64,000 nucleotides of DNA. Origin: Corythoichthys intestinalis. Its lineage: Eukaryota; Chordata; Actinopteri; Syngnathiformes; Syngnathidae. The translations under genes and the position numbers were made by a program. Shown in pieces: positions 44,222 through 56,001 of this stretch. The stretch lies in contig NC_080405.1 of the NCBI RefSeq assembly GCF_030265065.1, forward strand, positions 20,092,501 through 20,156,500, read 5' to 3'. The notes beneath the pieces are model-generated. The model worked only from the letters and a program-made list of their open reading frames with translations, made no database searches and was not told the origin of the DNA. Within the stretch, counting starts at the first letter, position 1. Each line of letters begins with the position of its first letter.

Positions 44222-47200
44222 AATTTTTTTTTTAAATTTTTTTTTTTTTTTTTACATTTTATCAAAGTTTTCACCAGTGTTCACCTGGCTGTTGAGTTTA
44301 GTGAGTTTTGAAACATTTTGAGGGGGTCTAAGTAGGGCTCAAAGCGTCGGCGGGACAAAGAATGACTGCTAGGGGGCGGTACATAGTGTATTTGGAATGT
44401 GTCTTTACAAGCACCTGTCTTGACCTGCCTGCCGATTTTGGTGCACTTTGAAGCATTCTAAGGGGGTCAAAAAAACATTGTCATCTGCATGTCCATACTG
44501 TTCAGTTATGGATGTGTTCTAAATATAATAAAATAAAATCAACTTTTATTTATTTAGACCAAATCACAACAACAGTTATCTCAAGGAAAAACAAAACGTG
44601 TTTAAAGGTACAGTAGCCCTACGCTGGATTTCGACCTACTTGAGCATTGTAGCTTTTTTTTTTTTTTCTTTTTTTGTCAATACATCATTTGACACGCCCT
44701 CTAAAAAAGTTAACAAGCACACCAAATTTGAATGAATAAAAAAAATTGCTAACTATATGCCATAAGTCTTCAAAATGGAGAAAAATAAGGCCAGGGCTGT
44801 CCAGTCTTGGTAGATATATTGTAGGTGGATCCGTTGACTGTGCTCAAACCACGCCCGACTCAATTGCCAACTGCCAACTACCTCAACTTGTTACAACATT
44901 GAGAACTCATCTAACTTTTCTAACTGGTTTCCTATGCTGACACAACTCATCGACCATGCCAGTGAGGCTTTGTGATCGTGTACAGTGTACACAGGAAGAA
45001 GCATCTGTCAGCCACATTTTTGGCATGACTCGATCCCTCCTCCATCCCTCCGAGGCTTTATGAACCCAGTTAGAAGCACATCTATCGGCAAAATTATTGG
45101 CTCGACACACCTCGCTCTCAGCTCCATGCCAGCAGACGATAGGAGTATAGGCATGGTCTACTCACTAATAGTGTTATGTAGTGGATGGTAAATGGGCTTT
45201 GTAATAAAAAAAAAAAAAAGACATCTCAAAATTGTCCAAAATAACAACTGACATTGCTTAGTCCATGTGTGGGGAAGGGGGAATGCAAAAAAAAAATCAA
45301 AGGGTTTGCCAAGGTCGGTAAATCCCTTATTTAGACCCCAAAAAATACTGCCTGTCTACGAGGTGAAAGGAGTTTATTGCTGTAACTTTCTATACTCTAA
45401 CTCTATAACTGCTATAACTTGCCAGATTGTTCTCAGACCTTGCACATGTTTTCCAATCTTATCTTGAAACTTATTTAGATAGAAAACATCAAAACTATTT
45501 TACACAATCTTTAAGTCTAAATTTATGCCATTCGAGAAACTTGATTCACGCTTGAAGCGAAACCAAAAACAAACAACTTTTCCCCCCTAACCACATTATG
45601 CAAGCATTAGCAGATGTGAACACAAGCTAGAACCAATAGATGAACAATTCCCTCACAGCCTGTATATCAAACTTCCCTTTTACACAATAGTGCATTTTGG
45701 GAAATCTGAATCATATCATTTTCTATGACAGAATATTTCGCTGAGGCGACTGAGTCAGTGGCTAATATGTGGGATAATTCCACAGGCCTGAAAACAACTA
45801 CAGCGTAAGCTTCAGTCTTCATCAAACCTGGAAGTAATTTTATGCAGCAAAACAGGCACACTGAGCTTGTTAAAATAATTTCAAACAGATCTTTCGTTCA
45901 GCTGAGAAGAAAAACAGATCATTCCAAATGAGAAACTACTTTTTTTCCTTTTGTTTTTTAACGCTTTTGTCCTGCTAAAAACTGAGCTGAGTGAATTAAT
46001 ATCAGCAGTCTTTTTTTTAGCATGTGAACGTTATTTATCCCCCATCACTGTTGTCACAGAACCCCAGAGCATCTTCTTTCAATGTGGGAACTATTATTCG
46101 TTACATAAGTTGAATTTCTTTAGACCAAAGTAATGTGGGTGCATTTAACAAGCCGATTTGTGCCATCATTGTGCTTACACTCACTCTTTTGTAAACATAG
46201 GGCTCTTGCTTCTTAAAACTATTGAAATTTAATCCTATGTTAAAAAGTCACTAATGTTTTAGAACGTATGTTTAATGTTGGGTTGTTTAGAAAATTATAC
46301 TCTATGAATCTTGACTACGTGCTATGAGTGCTGCTCCCTATAAAACTTGACATCTAACCTGTTAGAGAGGGCCCATGCAGGATTCGCGGAATCAATTCCT
46401 GGCAATTCGGATGAGCCAAGAGATTGCGGAAGAAGGCGAAACGGAACGTCATGGGAACATTAGAAGGAGTGTAAGCCATCACCTAACCAAAGGTTAAAGA
46501 TGTTTCATGTACAGTATGTAGGTTTTGTGTGAGAAGATATGACTATTTGGTGTGGTGGCAGAAACTCATAAAAATCATTCAAGTTTGGAACCAGACGATT
46601 ATGGTCCAAAAAAAAAAAAAGTTTCTGTTAAAATAAATATACTGAAAGTCTGTGTCATGGGTAGAGGTGCACTGAACTGAACTGAAGAGTTTCAGCATTG
46701 CTAATGTAGACTGGTATGAAAAAGTATCTGAACCCTTTGGAATTTCTGCATAAAATCACCATCAATCAATGTGATCTGATCTTTGTCAAAATCACACAGA
46801 TGAAAAAACAGTGCTTTACCTAAAACCACACAAACATTTATAGGTTTTCATATTTTAATGAGGACAGCATGTGAACAATGACAGAAGGGGGAAAAATAAG
46901 TAAGTGTACCCTCTGCCTAAGGAGACTTAAAGAGCAATTGAAAACCATTTTGACCAAACACTTTAATTCTGGTGTGTGCCCAATAACTGATGCGTGGTTT
47001 AAAGCTGCCCTGCTCACTATGAAACACACACCTGGTAAGAATTATCTTGATGAAAAGCATTGTCGGATGTGCATCGTGCCTTGGTCAAAAGAGCTAACTG
47101 AAGACCTGCGATCAAGGATTGTTGATTTGTATAAAGCTGGGAAAGGATACAGAACCATCTCTCTCCAAGTCCGGTACTTCATCAATCGACAGTCAGAGAA

Positions 47201-48291
47201 GTTGTCCACAAATGGAGAGTTTTGCACTGTTGCTTCTCTCCCAAGGAGAGGCCGTCCACCAAAGATGACACAAAGAGTTCAGCGCAGAAGACTTAAAGAA
47301 ATCACTGGCACAGCCCAATATCTATGCGCACACATCAACTACTGTATATGTAAAACTATGGCCAAAAATGGTGTTCATGGAAGGACTCCACGGAGGAAGT
47401 CACCGCTATATAAAACCGCATTGTTGCAAATTTAATGTTCGCAAAAAGGAACTTGGACACTCCACAGACATTTTGGCAAAATGTTTTGTGGACTGATAAA
47501 ACCAAAGTTGATTTGTTTGGGAGTAACACACAACGTAATGTGTAGAGGAGAAATGGAAAAGCTCACCAACATCCCCGCCGTGAAGCATGGTGGAGGGAGC
47601 ATCATGATTTGGGTTAGTTTTGCTACCTTGGGGCCTGGACAACTTGCAATTATTAATGGAAGAATGAATTGAACAATTTATCAGGATGTTTTGCAGAAAA
47701 ACCTAAGGCTGTCTGTCAGACAGTTGAAGCTTAAAAGAGGATGGATGCTGCAACAAGACAATGATCCAAAACACAGAAGTTAATCAACTTCAGAATGGTT
47801 TCAAAAGAACAAAATACACGTTCTGGAGTGGCCAAGTCAAAGTCCAGACTTGAACCCCATTGAGATGCTGTGGCATGACCTAAAGATAGCGATTCATGCC
47901 AGAGATCCCAGAATTCTGACTGAAATACTGCAATTTTGTAAAGAAGAATGGGCCAAGATTAGTCCTGATCGATGCGCCAGACTGATCTGCAGTTACAGGA
48001 AGCGTCTGGTTGAAGTTAATGCTGCCAAAGGGGGGGCCACAAAATATTAAATGTGATGGTTCACTTACTCCCCCCCTTCTGTCATTGTTTGGATACTATC
48101 CTCATTAAAATATGAAAACCTATAAATGTTTGGGTGGTTTTAGTTAAAGCAGACACTGTTTTTCATCTGTGTGATTTTGACAAAGATCAGATCGCATTTG
48201 ATTGTGATTTTATGCAGAAATGTAAGAAATTCTAAAAGGTTCAGACACTTTTTCATACCACTATGACTTGTGTGATCGGGTTCCATGATTT

Positions 48292-48335
<44 letters not shown>

Positions 48336-50667
48336 ATAATAATAATAAAACAAATGCTGCGTGTGGGGCGAATTTCCTCTTGAAGAAATTAGCTTAATAA
48401 ATATGAAATAATAGCATTCAAAAATGAAAGGATACTTCCACATGTGTTAGAATGGTTCTGAGATTGGGGTATGGCAGTACACAAGGTGACAACAGAGATA
48501 CAAGCTGCATGCTGAGTTCCCCGTAGAGGCCTCTGTCCATGGTCTCAGGTGGAATGCTGATAGGCAACATACTGCCCAAGACAGGGTGCCCACCGGGACA
48601 CCAACTTCCATTTTTGACTAGCTTGTTGGCACTTCAAATATCAAATAGGATAAATTAATGACAGCATATTTTAAGAGTCATGCATTAATTAGTGACAGTA
48701 GTTAAATATTCAATAATAGAGTTGCATGATTTTTTTTTTTTTTTTAAACTGGCATGTCGATAATAAATTCTCACATTTGATTGTAAACTTTTTTAGTTAT
48801 ACATGAGAGGGAAGGAAAAAGATCAGACTATTAGCCAGAACAGTTCCACACTAGTGTAAAAACCACAATTGGAAAAAATGTTAAATGTAGGTGTTTTTCT
48901 GGGAGAAAACAGAGTACAGTACTATTAGCAGATGTGTGGTGGTTAAAGTGGTAACTTTACATGAACTTGACCGACTGCTACTAACAGGAAACTGCAGGTG
49001 ACATCCAACATCAATGATTGTCTCATTGCCAGTGTGAGTCTCCTAGTGAAGTTTGCGCTGCAAGAATATAAACATTAGGTTATTATCACAGTGACAGATA
49101 TTTTTCATAGTTATTTAAATTCGAAATATACTTAGTTGATGTCTGGTATTTGATAAGCATTGGTCTTTTGGCTTCAAATTACAGTAAAAGTCAAAACATG
49201 TTGATAACTAAATTGAACCACTGAAATGAAGACAACTAGCTAAATGTTTTTGTCTTTGCTGAATGTTGAAGTGATAAATACGTACATACGGAATTCCACT
49301 TGAAGTGCACTGCTACATAAATAATACAAACCTGAATTCTTCCAGAATGGTCTGCTGAGGAAATTTACATCGAAGGTGCACTCTTATCTATAAAATGAGA
49401 GTGAGCACTTACTCTTCCCACTTCAGTTCAAGAATGTGAAATATGTGTGTACAGAATCATGCCTACTGCTGCATTTGCCAGACTAAATATGGTTAGGAAA
49501 GCTTTGATACGGGCAGGCCACTCTGGACTGAAGCATCTGAAATCCTTTGCCTATATGCAGCATCAAGAGACAACCAGACAAGATTTTTTTTTTTTGGACG
49601 AAATACTTTCAAACAATTAGTGCTGTTTATACTTGAAAGGATAGCAGAAATTTCAATGAGCCGTGCTTGTCTGTAAAAGTGCATAGATCCTGTAGGGCAG
49701 GCTCAGGAAGTGGTCCTGTGCAGGTAAACTTTAAATCTGTGAGGACTAATGCAAAACAAAAAAATGGCATGACTGACAGTATTTAGAGAGCTACATGTGT
49801 GAGTATACAGTATATACCATTCTGGAGTGTTTCCGGTTGGATTCTCCTCCACTTAGGACCAGCAGCTGCAACTGCACAACATATGGGGGACACACTTTTC
49901 AGACTTTGTTTAGGTTTCCTCTCTCAGGACCAGTAATCTAAACTAATCTAGACTACAGGCCAAATTGTTGTTGTTTTTTCAAGTGAGGAAATTAAAGGTT
50001 TATTAGTCTCTGAAATCTTTTGTATTTATTGGAGGGATTTTAAGGCGCTGACACAACCCATCACATTTAAAATGTGATCTGGAATAAGATATCCTGTGGC
50101 AAATTCCGTATTTGTTTATAAATTTCTGAGGAGTACAAAAATCATTTGATGATGCAGGTGAGTCCACAACAACATATAAGCCTACTGTACATCGAAAAAG
50201 TTTACAGGGTTATGTAATAAATATATTTTGTTATTTATGTTGTTATGTAATTGATAGAATGAATAATATCTTACCAACCTTAGTTTGAAAATGTAGACAG
50301 AATATCAGCATGAACTTTGCCACCGTTAGCTGTTGCCAAGGAAGCATTCTAAAATGGCTAAATAGTTTTACATACCAGTGCAGTTTGCGGTTCCCGATTC
50401 GGCCCAGAGAAGCACTAAAACCCCCCCTTGTGGGTGACCTTTCTTTCCCAAAAGTAGAAGGAGCCGTAGCGCCTATGGGTCAAGGGAAATTACTGCATTA
50501 GTACTAGCACATCCGACATGTCGCTATGCTAATATGTATGCTAACCATTAGGGGAATTCTCGACAACAGATTGAATGATAACGTTTTAAACTATGCGTCT
50601 CGTATTTGAAATGTACATTATTTACCTGTTTAAGGACCAATTTTACCTGTTTTATTTGTTCCAGCAT
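42094..50667 (-). CDS. Unidentified multi-exon protein; weak candidate TOP6BL (topoisomerase VIB-like)
   Basis: Fourteen exons chain in phase to about 431 residues: 50647-50667, 50439-50472, 50376-50414, 49853-49871 (least certain), 49453-49536, 49332-49382, 48961-49057, 48436-48621, 46359-46482, 43321-43479, 43074-43195, 42883-42993, 42717-42815, 42094-42243. Segments include MLEQIKQALRLLLLLGKKVL, GSWCPGGHPVLGSMLPISIP, VMAYTPSNVPMTFRFAFFRN, HTDPFASQLMDFIV, EKLLSAAEVILSASIKIVSC, SDTHGLAASLREALLRVISW and the end EYSCCGVLWKHTVP. No membrane helix or catalytic motif stands out. TOP6BL/C11orf80, the SPO11 partner in meiotic break formation, is suggested by linkage (human 11q13, like pola2 and zdhhc24) and weak resemblance only. 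The exon 43074-43195 seems to use a GC donor. The start could lie further upstream. Confidence 0.6.
43480..46358. other. Large intron of the unidentified gene, repeat-rich
   Basis: It contains a (CA)n tract at 44161-44207, T-runs around 44226-44253 and 44648-44666, and a common fish repeat near 44520-44585 (TTTATTTAGACCAAATCACAACAACAG). No further exon could be fitted in phase. The segment 44790-45190 resembles mobile-element sequence without clear ends. Confidence 0.45.
44161..44207. repeat. (CA)n microsatellite
   Basis: About 47 bp of AC/CA dinucleotide followed by a short TA run. Confidence 0.97.
46709..48261 (+). mobile_element. Tc1-like transposon, full length but broken
   Basis: The inverted ends, ACTGGTATGAAAAAGTATCT on the left and AGACACTTTTTCATACCACT on the right, are flanked by TA (46707-46708, 48262-48263). 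Transposase fragments lie on the plus strand: an N-terminal HTH part around 47075-47290 (SKELTEDLRSRIVDLYKAGK, GRPPKM), a middle part with KHGGGSIMIWVSFATLGPGQ, and the end at 47850-48050 (NPIEMLWHDLK … AAKGGATKY). Several frameshifts and stops separate them. It is inserted in an intron of the unidentified gene and belongs to the same family as 11008-12926. Confidence 0.92.
48294..48334. repeat. Poly-A run
   Basis: About 40 A residues followed by CATAATAATAATAA, in an intron of the unidentified gene, not obviously tied to a retroposon body. Confidence 0.9.
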
Positions 50668-50679
50668 CTTTTTGTAGCT

Positions 50680-51240
50680 CTGTTGTGGAGGAAAGCAAAC
50701 ATTAAAAGCAACACGTGCTATAACCCAATAATTTGGTTTCAAAACATCATGTAATGTCTTTCTGGGTGGCTTTCATAAATGCTTTTAGAGAGAGTACATT
50801 TTTGAAAATATTTTTATTACTGGGGTAAATATTTTCTTTATATATGCTTTGTTAATTTATAATGCATTTTATTATAATCTTTTTAATTTTAAAAAATCGT
50901 ATTTTTATATTACTCTTACATAATATGACTACGCTATTAATTTTTATTCATTGACCAAATAACACCAATGCAAACCCGCAGTAATTTTTTATTACGTGGC
51001 GTAGGGCTGGGCGATATGGCCTAAAGGTTTAAAAAAAAAAAAAAAAAAATGACAATGAGAACAAAAGACAGTTCATTTGCCCCTCAGTACAAATGTATTG
51101 GACGTGTAGTGCCATCGATGAACCATCACAACCAAGTTTGAATAAATTCAACGTCTATCATTGGCAATGGCAGATCATGAGTTAAATACTGTTTTAAAAA
51201 AATACTTTACAGTGTTACTGGGGGCCATAATCACAGTATA
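50680..51240. other. Upstream flank of the unidentified gene
   Basis: AT-rich, with an A-run at 51031-51049. No upstream exon in phase was found, although a 5' UTR exon is possible because an acceptor-like site (CCACAACAG) precedes the exon ending at 50679. Confidence 0.4.
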
Positions 51241-51620
51241 CAGGGTTTGGACAAAATAATGGAAACACCTAACATTTTGGCAATATAATCATTGAATATA
51301 ATTGTTAAAGAATGGCATGAGAAATATTCTAATGAAGTTGAGAATCTCCTATGGCCGGCACAATCCCCAGACCTCAACAATATTGAGCATCTATGGTCAG
51401 TTTTAGAGATTCAATTAAGACATCAATTTCCACTGCCATTGTCTTTAAAAGAGTTAGAGGGTATTTTAACTGAAGAATGGCTTAAAATTCCTTTGGAAAC
51501 AATTCAAAAGTTGTACTCGGAGAATCGAGGCAGTAATTGCCGCAAAAGGCGGACCTACACCATATATATTTAGTTTTTGTTGATTTTTTAAGGTCTTTCC
51601 ATTATTTTGTCCAACCTCTG
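51241..51620 (+). mobile_element. Deletion derivative of a Tc1-type transposon, 380 bp
   Basis: The ends CAGGGTTTGGACAAAATAAT and ATTATTTTGTCCAACCTCTG are inverted and TA-flanked (51239-51240, 51621-51622). The 93-codon ORF 51292-51573 keeps only the transposase C-terminus: QSPDLNNIEHLWSVLE, with the catalytic Glu, then LTEEWLKIPLETIQKLYSEN. The N-terminal two thirds are deleted, so it is non-autonomous. Confidence 0.92.
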
Positions 51621-52535
51621 TATCTCTTCATAATCATAGTACTTTTATACTTTTTTAAAAAATGGACATTGATTAATATATAAGTTATTAATATATATAT
51701 AAGTAATTATTAAAAATTAATAAATAAATAAACATAATTTTATAGAGATATGAGGTCCACTTATCTGAACATCACTTTTTGAGCCACACCGAATGTTAAT
51801 ATTGTGGCCTCTGTTCCTGATGGGGCTAAAAAAAAATTAACTACCAAAAATATTCACTTTTGAACAAAAGTAACGTGAAAAAAATTGCTTTTTTTGTGTT
51901 AAATATCTTTTTCGCTCCCCCTATTTGTGTTGTCAGCCTCCAAACACAAAGTAATATCTTATAAATAATAATAATTAAAAAAAAATAAAAAACTATAATC
52001 TAATGAATAATTTGTTGCAAGATTCCCTTTAGTTTCCTGTTTGGAAAAATGCAACAACATGGAAAACTCAAATGAATTATTTAAAAAAAAACACTCGAGA
52101 AAATGTCAACAAAATAGACCATTATATTTGTGTTTCTCTACGTCAATAATTAATGTAACACTGAAGTCTTTAAAGTGGGTCCGCCCCCTTTAATTCTTTC
52201 TGTTCCTATTTGCAAATTTATGAAGTACTGTACCGGTATTTCAACACATTTCGTTGTCATTCATTTGCGTTTTATCACCGCATTTGACCGGAGGATTGTT
52301 ATTTGATTGACTCCATTAGGTTTGTCGTAAGCTTGCAACGCCACTTGTGTGTTCATGTTTTATCACCACATTAGATCAGAGGATTGTCTTTTGTTGGCTT
52401 TGTCTGACACTGTGGCTCACCTCGGCTCACCTCAATTAAAACTGGTTTCCTCCGTCGTGATTGTCACGATACACAACGCAGAGTCAAAACGCTGGTTCCA
52501 TACGTCCCGCCTCTTGTCGGTGAAAGACCAATGAT
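51621..52535. other. Intergenic, AT-rich; nothing recognised
   Basis: No exon is supported. The stretch 52340-52530 has a short plus ORF without domain features. Confidence 0.4.
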
Positions 52536-52629
52536 TAGTCACAACACCAGGAAGACTTTGCACTCTGTGGTCCATTCATTGTGCAGCACTGCAAACTTTA
52601 ACAGGCTGTCTTCGACTACGACGGATTCA
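52536..52629 (+). other. tstd1: Possible 5' non-coding exon of tstd1
   Basis: The sequence ends CTACGACGGATTCAG followed by a strong GTAAGTG donor at 52630. The next plus-strand acceptor that opens a gene is CTTTACAG at 54634, just before the tstd1 ATG, so this could be its untranslated first exon. The 5' boundary is arbitrary. Confidence 0.4.
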
Positions 52630-53330
52630 GGTAAGTGAATATTCCAAGTACTTTATTTTTGGTTGGAATTTTTATCTCGCTTCAGAGGTTTATCAATTTA
52701 GCGAAACGTGCTCTGATAGTTTTACTTTCAGTTTAGAGACGGCAATCGTGCATGGTTTTTGCATTTAAAATGATAATAATGACACGTACGAGCATGAAAT
52801 GCTGTAAGTAGTGCAAAATTTGAAGCCATTTTTCAGTAAATGCTATGTTTATTCATGAGTCACTTGAAGAACAAGCACTGACTCAGCAAAACACTCGAGC
52901 AGTGAGACCAAACCAGGAAGTGTAAACTTTCCAAGCACACATGCAAAACAAACACAACACAGAAAACAGCTAAAAAAAAAAAACTGCAATTTAAATAGCA
53001 TTTTCCATCTCGGATACAACACAATAACAGCCCAATACTATATTAGACATCTAAATTACCTCACTGTATCAATTTACCGTCAAGATCTTTTCTTTAACAC
53101 ACAAACGATTTTGACGTTTCAAAAAGTTAAAGCAACACTTGGGAACTTTTCAGTTTTGGTCGATTTTAGCGACGCCTTGGACAAAGGCGGTAGTGCTTTG
53201 CCTTAAGAAAGACTGCGGTTCCCATGAGGACCAGCGCACACCCACATAGTGTCGTACAATCATGATGGTCGCCTGCTGATGGAATAAACAACATTTCTGT
53301 TTCCAGCGGCTGTGTGAAGGATGAAAAGTA
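52630..53330. other. Putative tstd1 first intron, nothing recognised
   Basis: No exon or repeat ends. The minus ORF at 53166-53366 has no domain. Confidence 0.4.
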
Positions 53331-53895
53331 CCGTATTGGCCCGAATATACGACGGTATTTTTTCATTGAAATAACACTGAAAAAGAAGAGGTCGTCTTAT
53401 GTTCACGGTCTAGACATTATACCCATTCACGACACTAGATGGCGCGAGATATCATTGAAGCGATGTTCTGTCATGACAGATCTGAGCTACTCTCCCCATT
53501 CACGACGCTAGATGGCGCCAGATATCATTGAAGCGATGTTCTGTCATGACAGATCTCAGCTACTCTTTTTAGTTTAACCAGTTTGCATTATTTTATTGCA
53601 ATGTTTTCCTTATTCAGATTTGTTTCAAGACTACAGTTACAGTTAGACTTCACTTTGATGATTAATGCAGTTATTGCAATTTTGTTGTTTTATCACAATA
53701 GATTGGTTTATTTACATTTCAATAACATGCTTTTTCTCTCAAATATATTGTTATAATCATTTGTTTCGGTTATACTGTAATTATTTTCTGTATAAAAATT
53801 AATTTGGTGTTCAAAAAGTCTTTTTTCAAACTTGAGTCTTGAAAAAGAGGGGGTCGTCTTACAATCAGGGCCGTCTTATATTCGGGCCAATACGG
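53331..53895. mobile_element. TA-flanked MITE (CCGTATTGGCCC family), uninterrupted
   Basis: The ends CCGTATTGGCCCGAATATAC and TATTCGGGCCAATACGG are inverted and flanked by TA (53329-53330, 53896-53897). It contains a direct repeat of about 77 bp (CCCATTCACGAC … AGCTACTCT; copies start near 53421 and 53496). Compared with the copy at 32782-34623 it lacks the nested hAT and so gives the empty site. Confidence 0.9.
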
Positions 53896-53897
53896 TA

Positions 53898-54639
53898 ATA
53901 ACATAATGAATCCAGTTGTGGCTAAACAATAGCAACATTAGCAAACGTGTGGCTAAGCCCCCCATCCCACCCGAACTCAGCGCTGACAAGTGCGGTTGGT
54001 TGCCGTTACGTCAGCGAGTGAAAGCCGGGCCAATGTTTATTCTGTATATCCTGGTAGCCTAACCTTCTTTTTCCTCCTCAGAAAAAAAACTTTTTGTCTC
54101 TTTTGTTGCTCTGCCATCTATGCAGAATTCGCGCAAAAGCATTAGCATCGACTTCCGTCTTTATGATGAATAGGGAAAGGGGGAAGTGACATATGCCATA
54201 AAGCAGTGAGCACATTTGTAGGGTTTTTTTTTGTGTGGCAGGGTTCCTGCCACCCTCCTCAAAGTTAATTAGTGCTGGTGAAAGCGATACAGACCTCCTC
54301 AAGATATAAAAGAGGTGTCATTCAACTAGTTGTCAGTCGACATATCATCACAAATGTTATAACAATATTTTATAAAGGTTGAAAAGTTACCTAGTGTTGC
54401 TTTGATATTGATTCATGTGTCATGTTCTCACTGGTGCAGGCTCAATTATAGAACTTTTTCCATGGTTCTAATTGGGCGTGGAATCCTATCACTGAAGTTT
54501 CAAGTTAGCTTACAATTCAATTTTACTTACTTTGCGATTGTGTCTTGTCATCCGAGTCCTAAAAGAAAATGCTGACAATTATTGGGAGCATTCAACATTA
54601 ATCAATCATATTGCATATTTTTTATGCTTTACAGTCATT
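53898..54639. other. tstd1 upstream/intron region
   Basis: No element ends were recognised. The minus ORF 54078-54302 is not supported. Confidence 0.4.
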
Positions 54640-55277
54640 ATGGATATATCATATGAGGATCTGAAAGCACTTTTGGAGCACCCAAATATATGTCTTATTG
54701 ACGTCCGTACTCAGTCGGAAGTGGACAAGGGACGTATACCTGGATCTCTTCATATCCCAGGTTTGCTCCTTTTGCGCATTTAGCTAATACAGCAATCCAA
54801 ACCAAATAAGCTCCTTAGCCTAGTATGGAATGCTGTTTTGCAACTCCACCTGTCTTTCTTATTTGACAATCACTAATATTGATTTCCATTTCTTTTCACT
54901 TCTATAACTCAGTTGATGCAGTGGAAGTGGCCTTACAGATGTCACCAGAAGAATTCAAAGCAAAATACGGAGTTAACAAGCCACAGTTCAACTCCTCAGA
55001 GCTGGTCTTTCATTGCCAAATGGGAAAACGAGGGGAAACGGCCACATGCAAAGCAAAGCAACTTGGCTACTCGCAGTACGTCAATTTATTATCTCATAAA
55101 GTACTTGATAAACAAGTCATCCAGACTTTGTCTGTTGACAATATTGTATTTACTCTTCTTTCTTGCGCTGTTGCATTTGTTATACGTAGTGCTATCAACA
55201 CTTGTGTGTTCTTGTGTTCCAGTGCACGAAATTACACCGGAGGATACAAGGAGTGGTCTGAGAGAGGAGGGCAATGA
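54640..55277 (+). CDS. tstd1: Thiosulfate sulfurtransferase-like domain protein 1 (Tstd1)
   Basis: Three coding exons (54640-54760, 54913-55075, 55223-55277) join in phase to 112 codons; human TSTD1 is 115. The start MDISYEDLKALLEHPNICLI follows an acceptor at 54634. The single rhodanese domain spans the whole protein: LIDVRTQSEVDKGRIPGSLH is the CH2A-like N-terminal motif, LVFHCQMGKRGETA holds the active-site cysteine and loop, and LGYSHARNYTGGYKEW is the usual C-terminal helix. Human TSTD1 has FFCQMGKRG and TGARNYAGAYREW. Such proteins move sulfane sulfur from thiosulfate to acceptors such as glutathione and are cytosolic. A polyadenylation signal AATAAAAG follows near 55366, and AATAAATG just after. 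Confidence 0.95.
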
Positions 55278-55400
55278 CATGAATGAGAACATGGTGCAAT
55301 ATACCAAAAGCAACCATGTATTTTAGTGTTTATCTTGGTTGGTTTTCAATGACACTCCGTGTTTTAATAAAAGCAATGATAATAAATGTATTGGTCGAGT
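55278..55400 (+). terminator. tstd1: tstd1 3' UTR with polyadenylation signals
   Basis: AATAAAAGC and AATAAATG motifs occur 85-110 bp after the stop codon, consistent with a very short 3' UTR. Confidence 0.65.
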
Positions 55401-55615
55401 TTTAAGTACGAATCAAAAAATGAAATTAGCCAGAAAGGAGAGCTGTTAGTCTTTTGTGTTTTATGGAATGAAGTGAAATAACCCCAAAATTGATTTGATT
55501 TGGAATCTGATGATTATAGTGAAAAATGCAATGTAGCCGTTCAGTTAAGAGCATGATTTTGTCATCAATATTGATTTATTCATCATTGCCAACAGAAAGT
55601 TGTCTGCGTACAGTA

Positions 55616-56001
55616 CAGGCAAAACGTTTGGACACACGTTCTCATTCGTGCGTTTTCATTTCTATTTCATTACTATTGACATTGTAAATTCCCACTGAAG
55701 GTAATAGACATATCAATGAACACGTGGGATTATGTACTTAGCAAAAAAGTTGAAATAACTAAAAACATGTATAATATTCCAGTATCTTCAAAGTAGCCAA
55801 CCTTTGCTCTGATTTTTTTTTTTTTATTTGCACACACTTGCCATTCTCTTTTTGTGTTTCAAGAGGGAGTCACCTAAAATGGTTTTCAACTTAACAGGTA
55901 TGCCTTTTCAGGTTTAATTTGTGTAAGTTATTGCTTTATCAATGGGGTTAGGACCTTCATTTGTGTTGCATTGAATGAGGTGTGTCCAAACTTTGGGCCT
56001 G
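55616..56001. mobile_element. TA-flanked Tc1-type MITE, 386 bp
   Basis: The ends CAGGCAAAACGTTTGGACAC and GTGTCCAAACTTTGGGCCTG are inverted, with TA on each side (55614-55615, 56002-56003). There is no transposase. Confidence 0.88.

Noticed and set aside
44901-45191. Overlapping ORFs on both strands as coding
   Set aside because: There is no splice context; the region looks like decayed repeat sequence.
45667-45861. Candidate exon of the unidentified gene (RPVELSHILATDSVASAKYS)
   Set aside because: An acceptor precedes it, but its frame does not fit the phases of the flanking exons, which join directly without it.
54913-55326. 137-codon plus ORF overlapping tstd1
   Set aside because: It is an out-of-frame shadow of tstd1 exons 3 and 4 that also crosses intron sequence.
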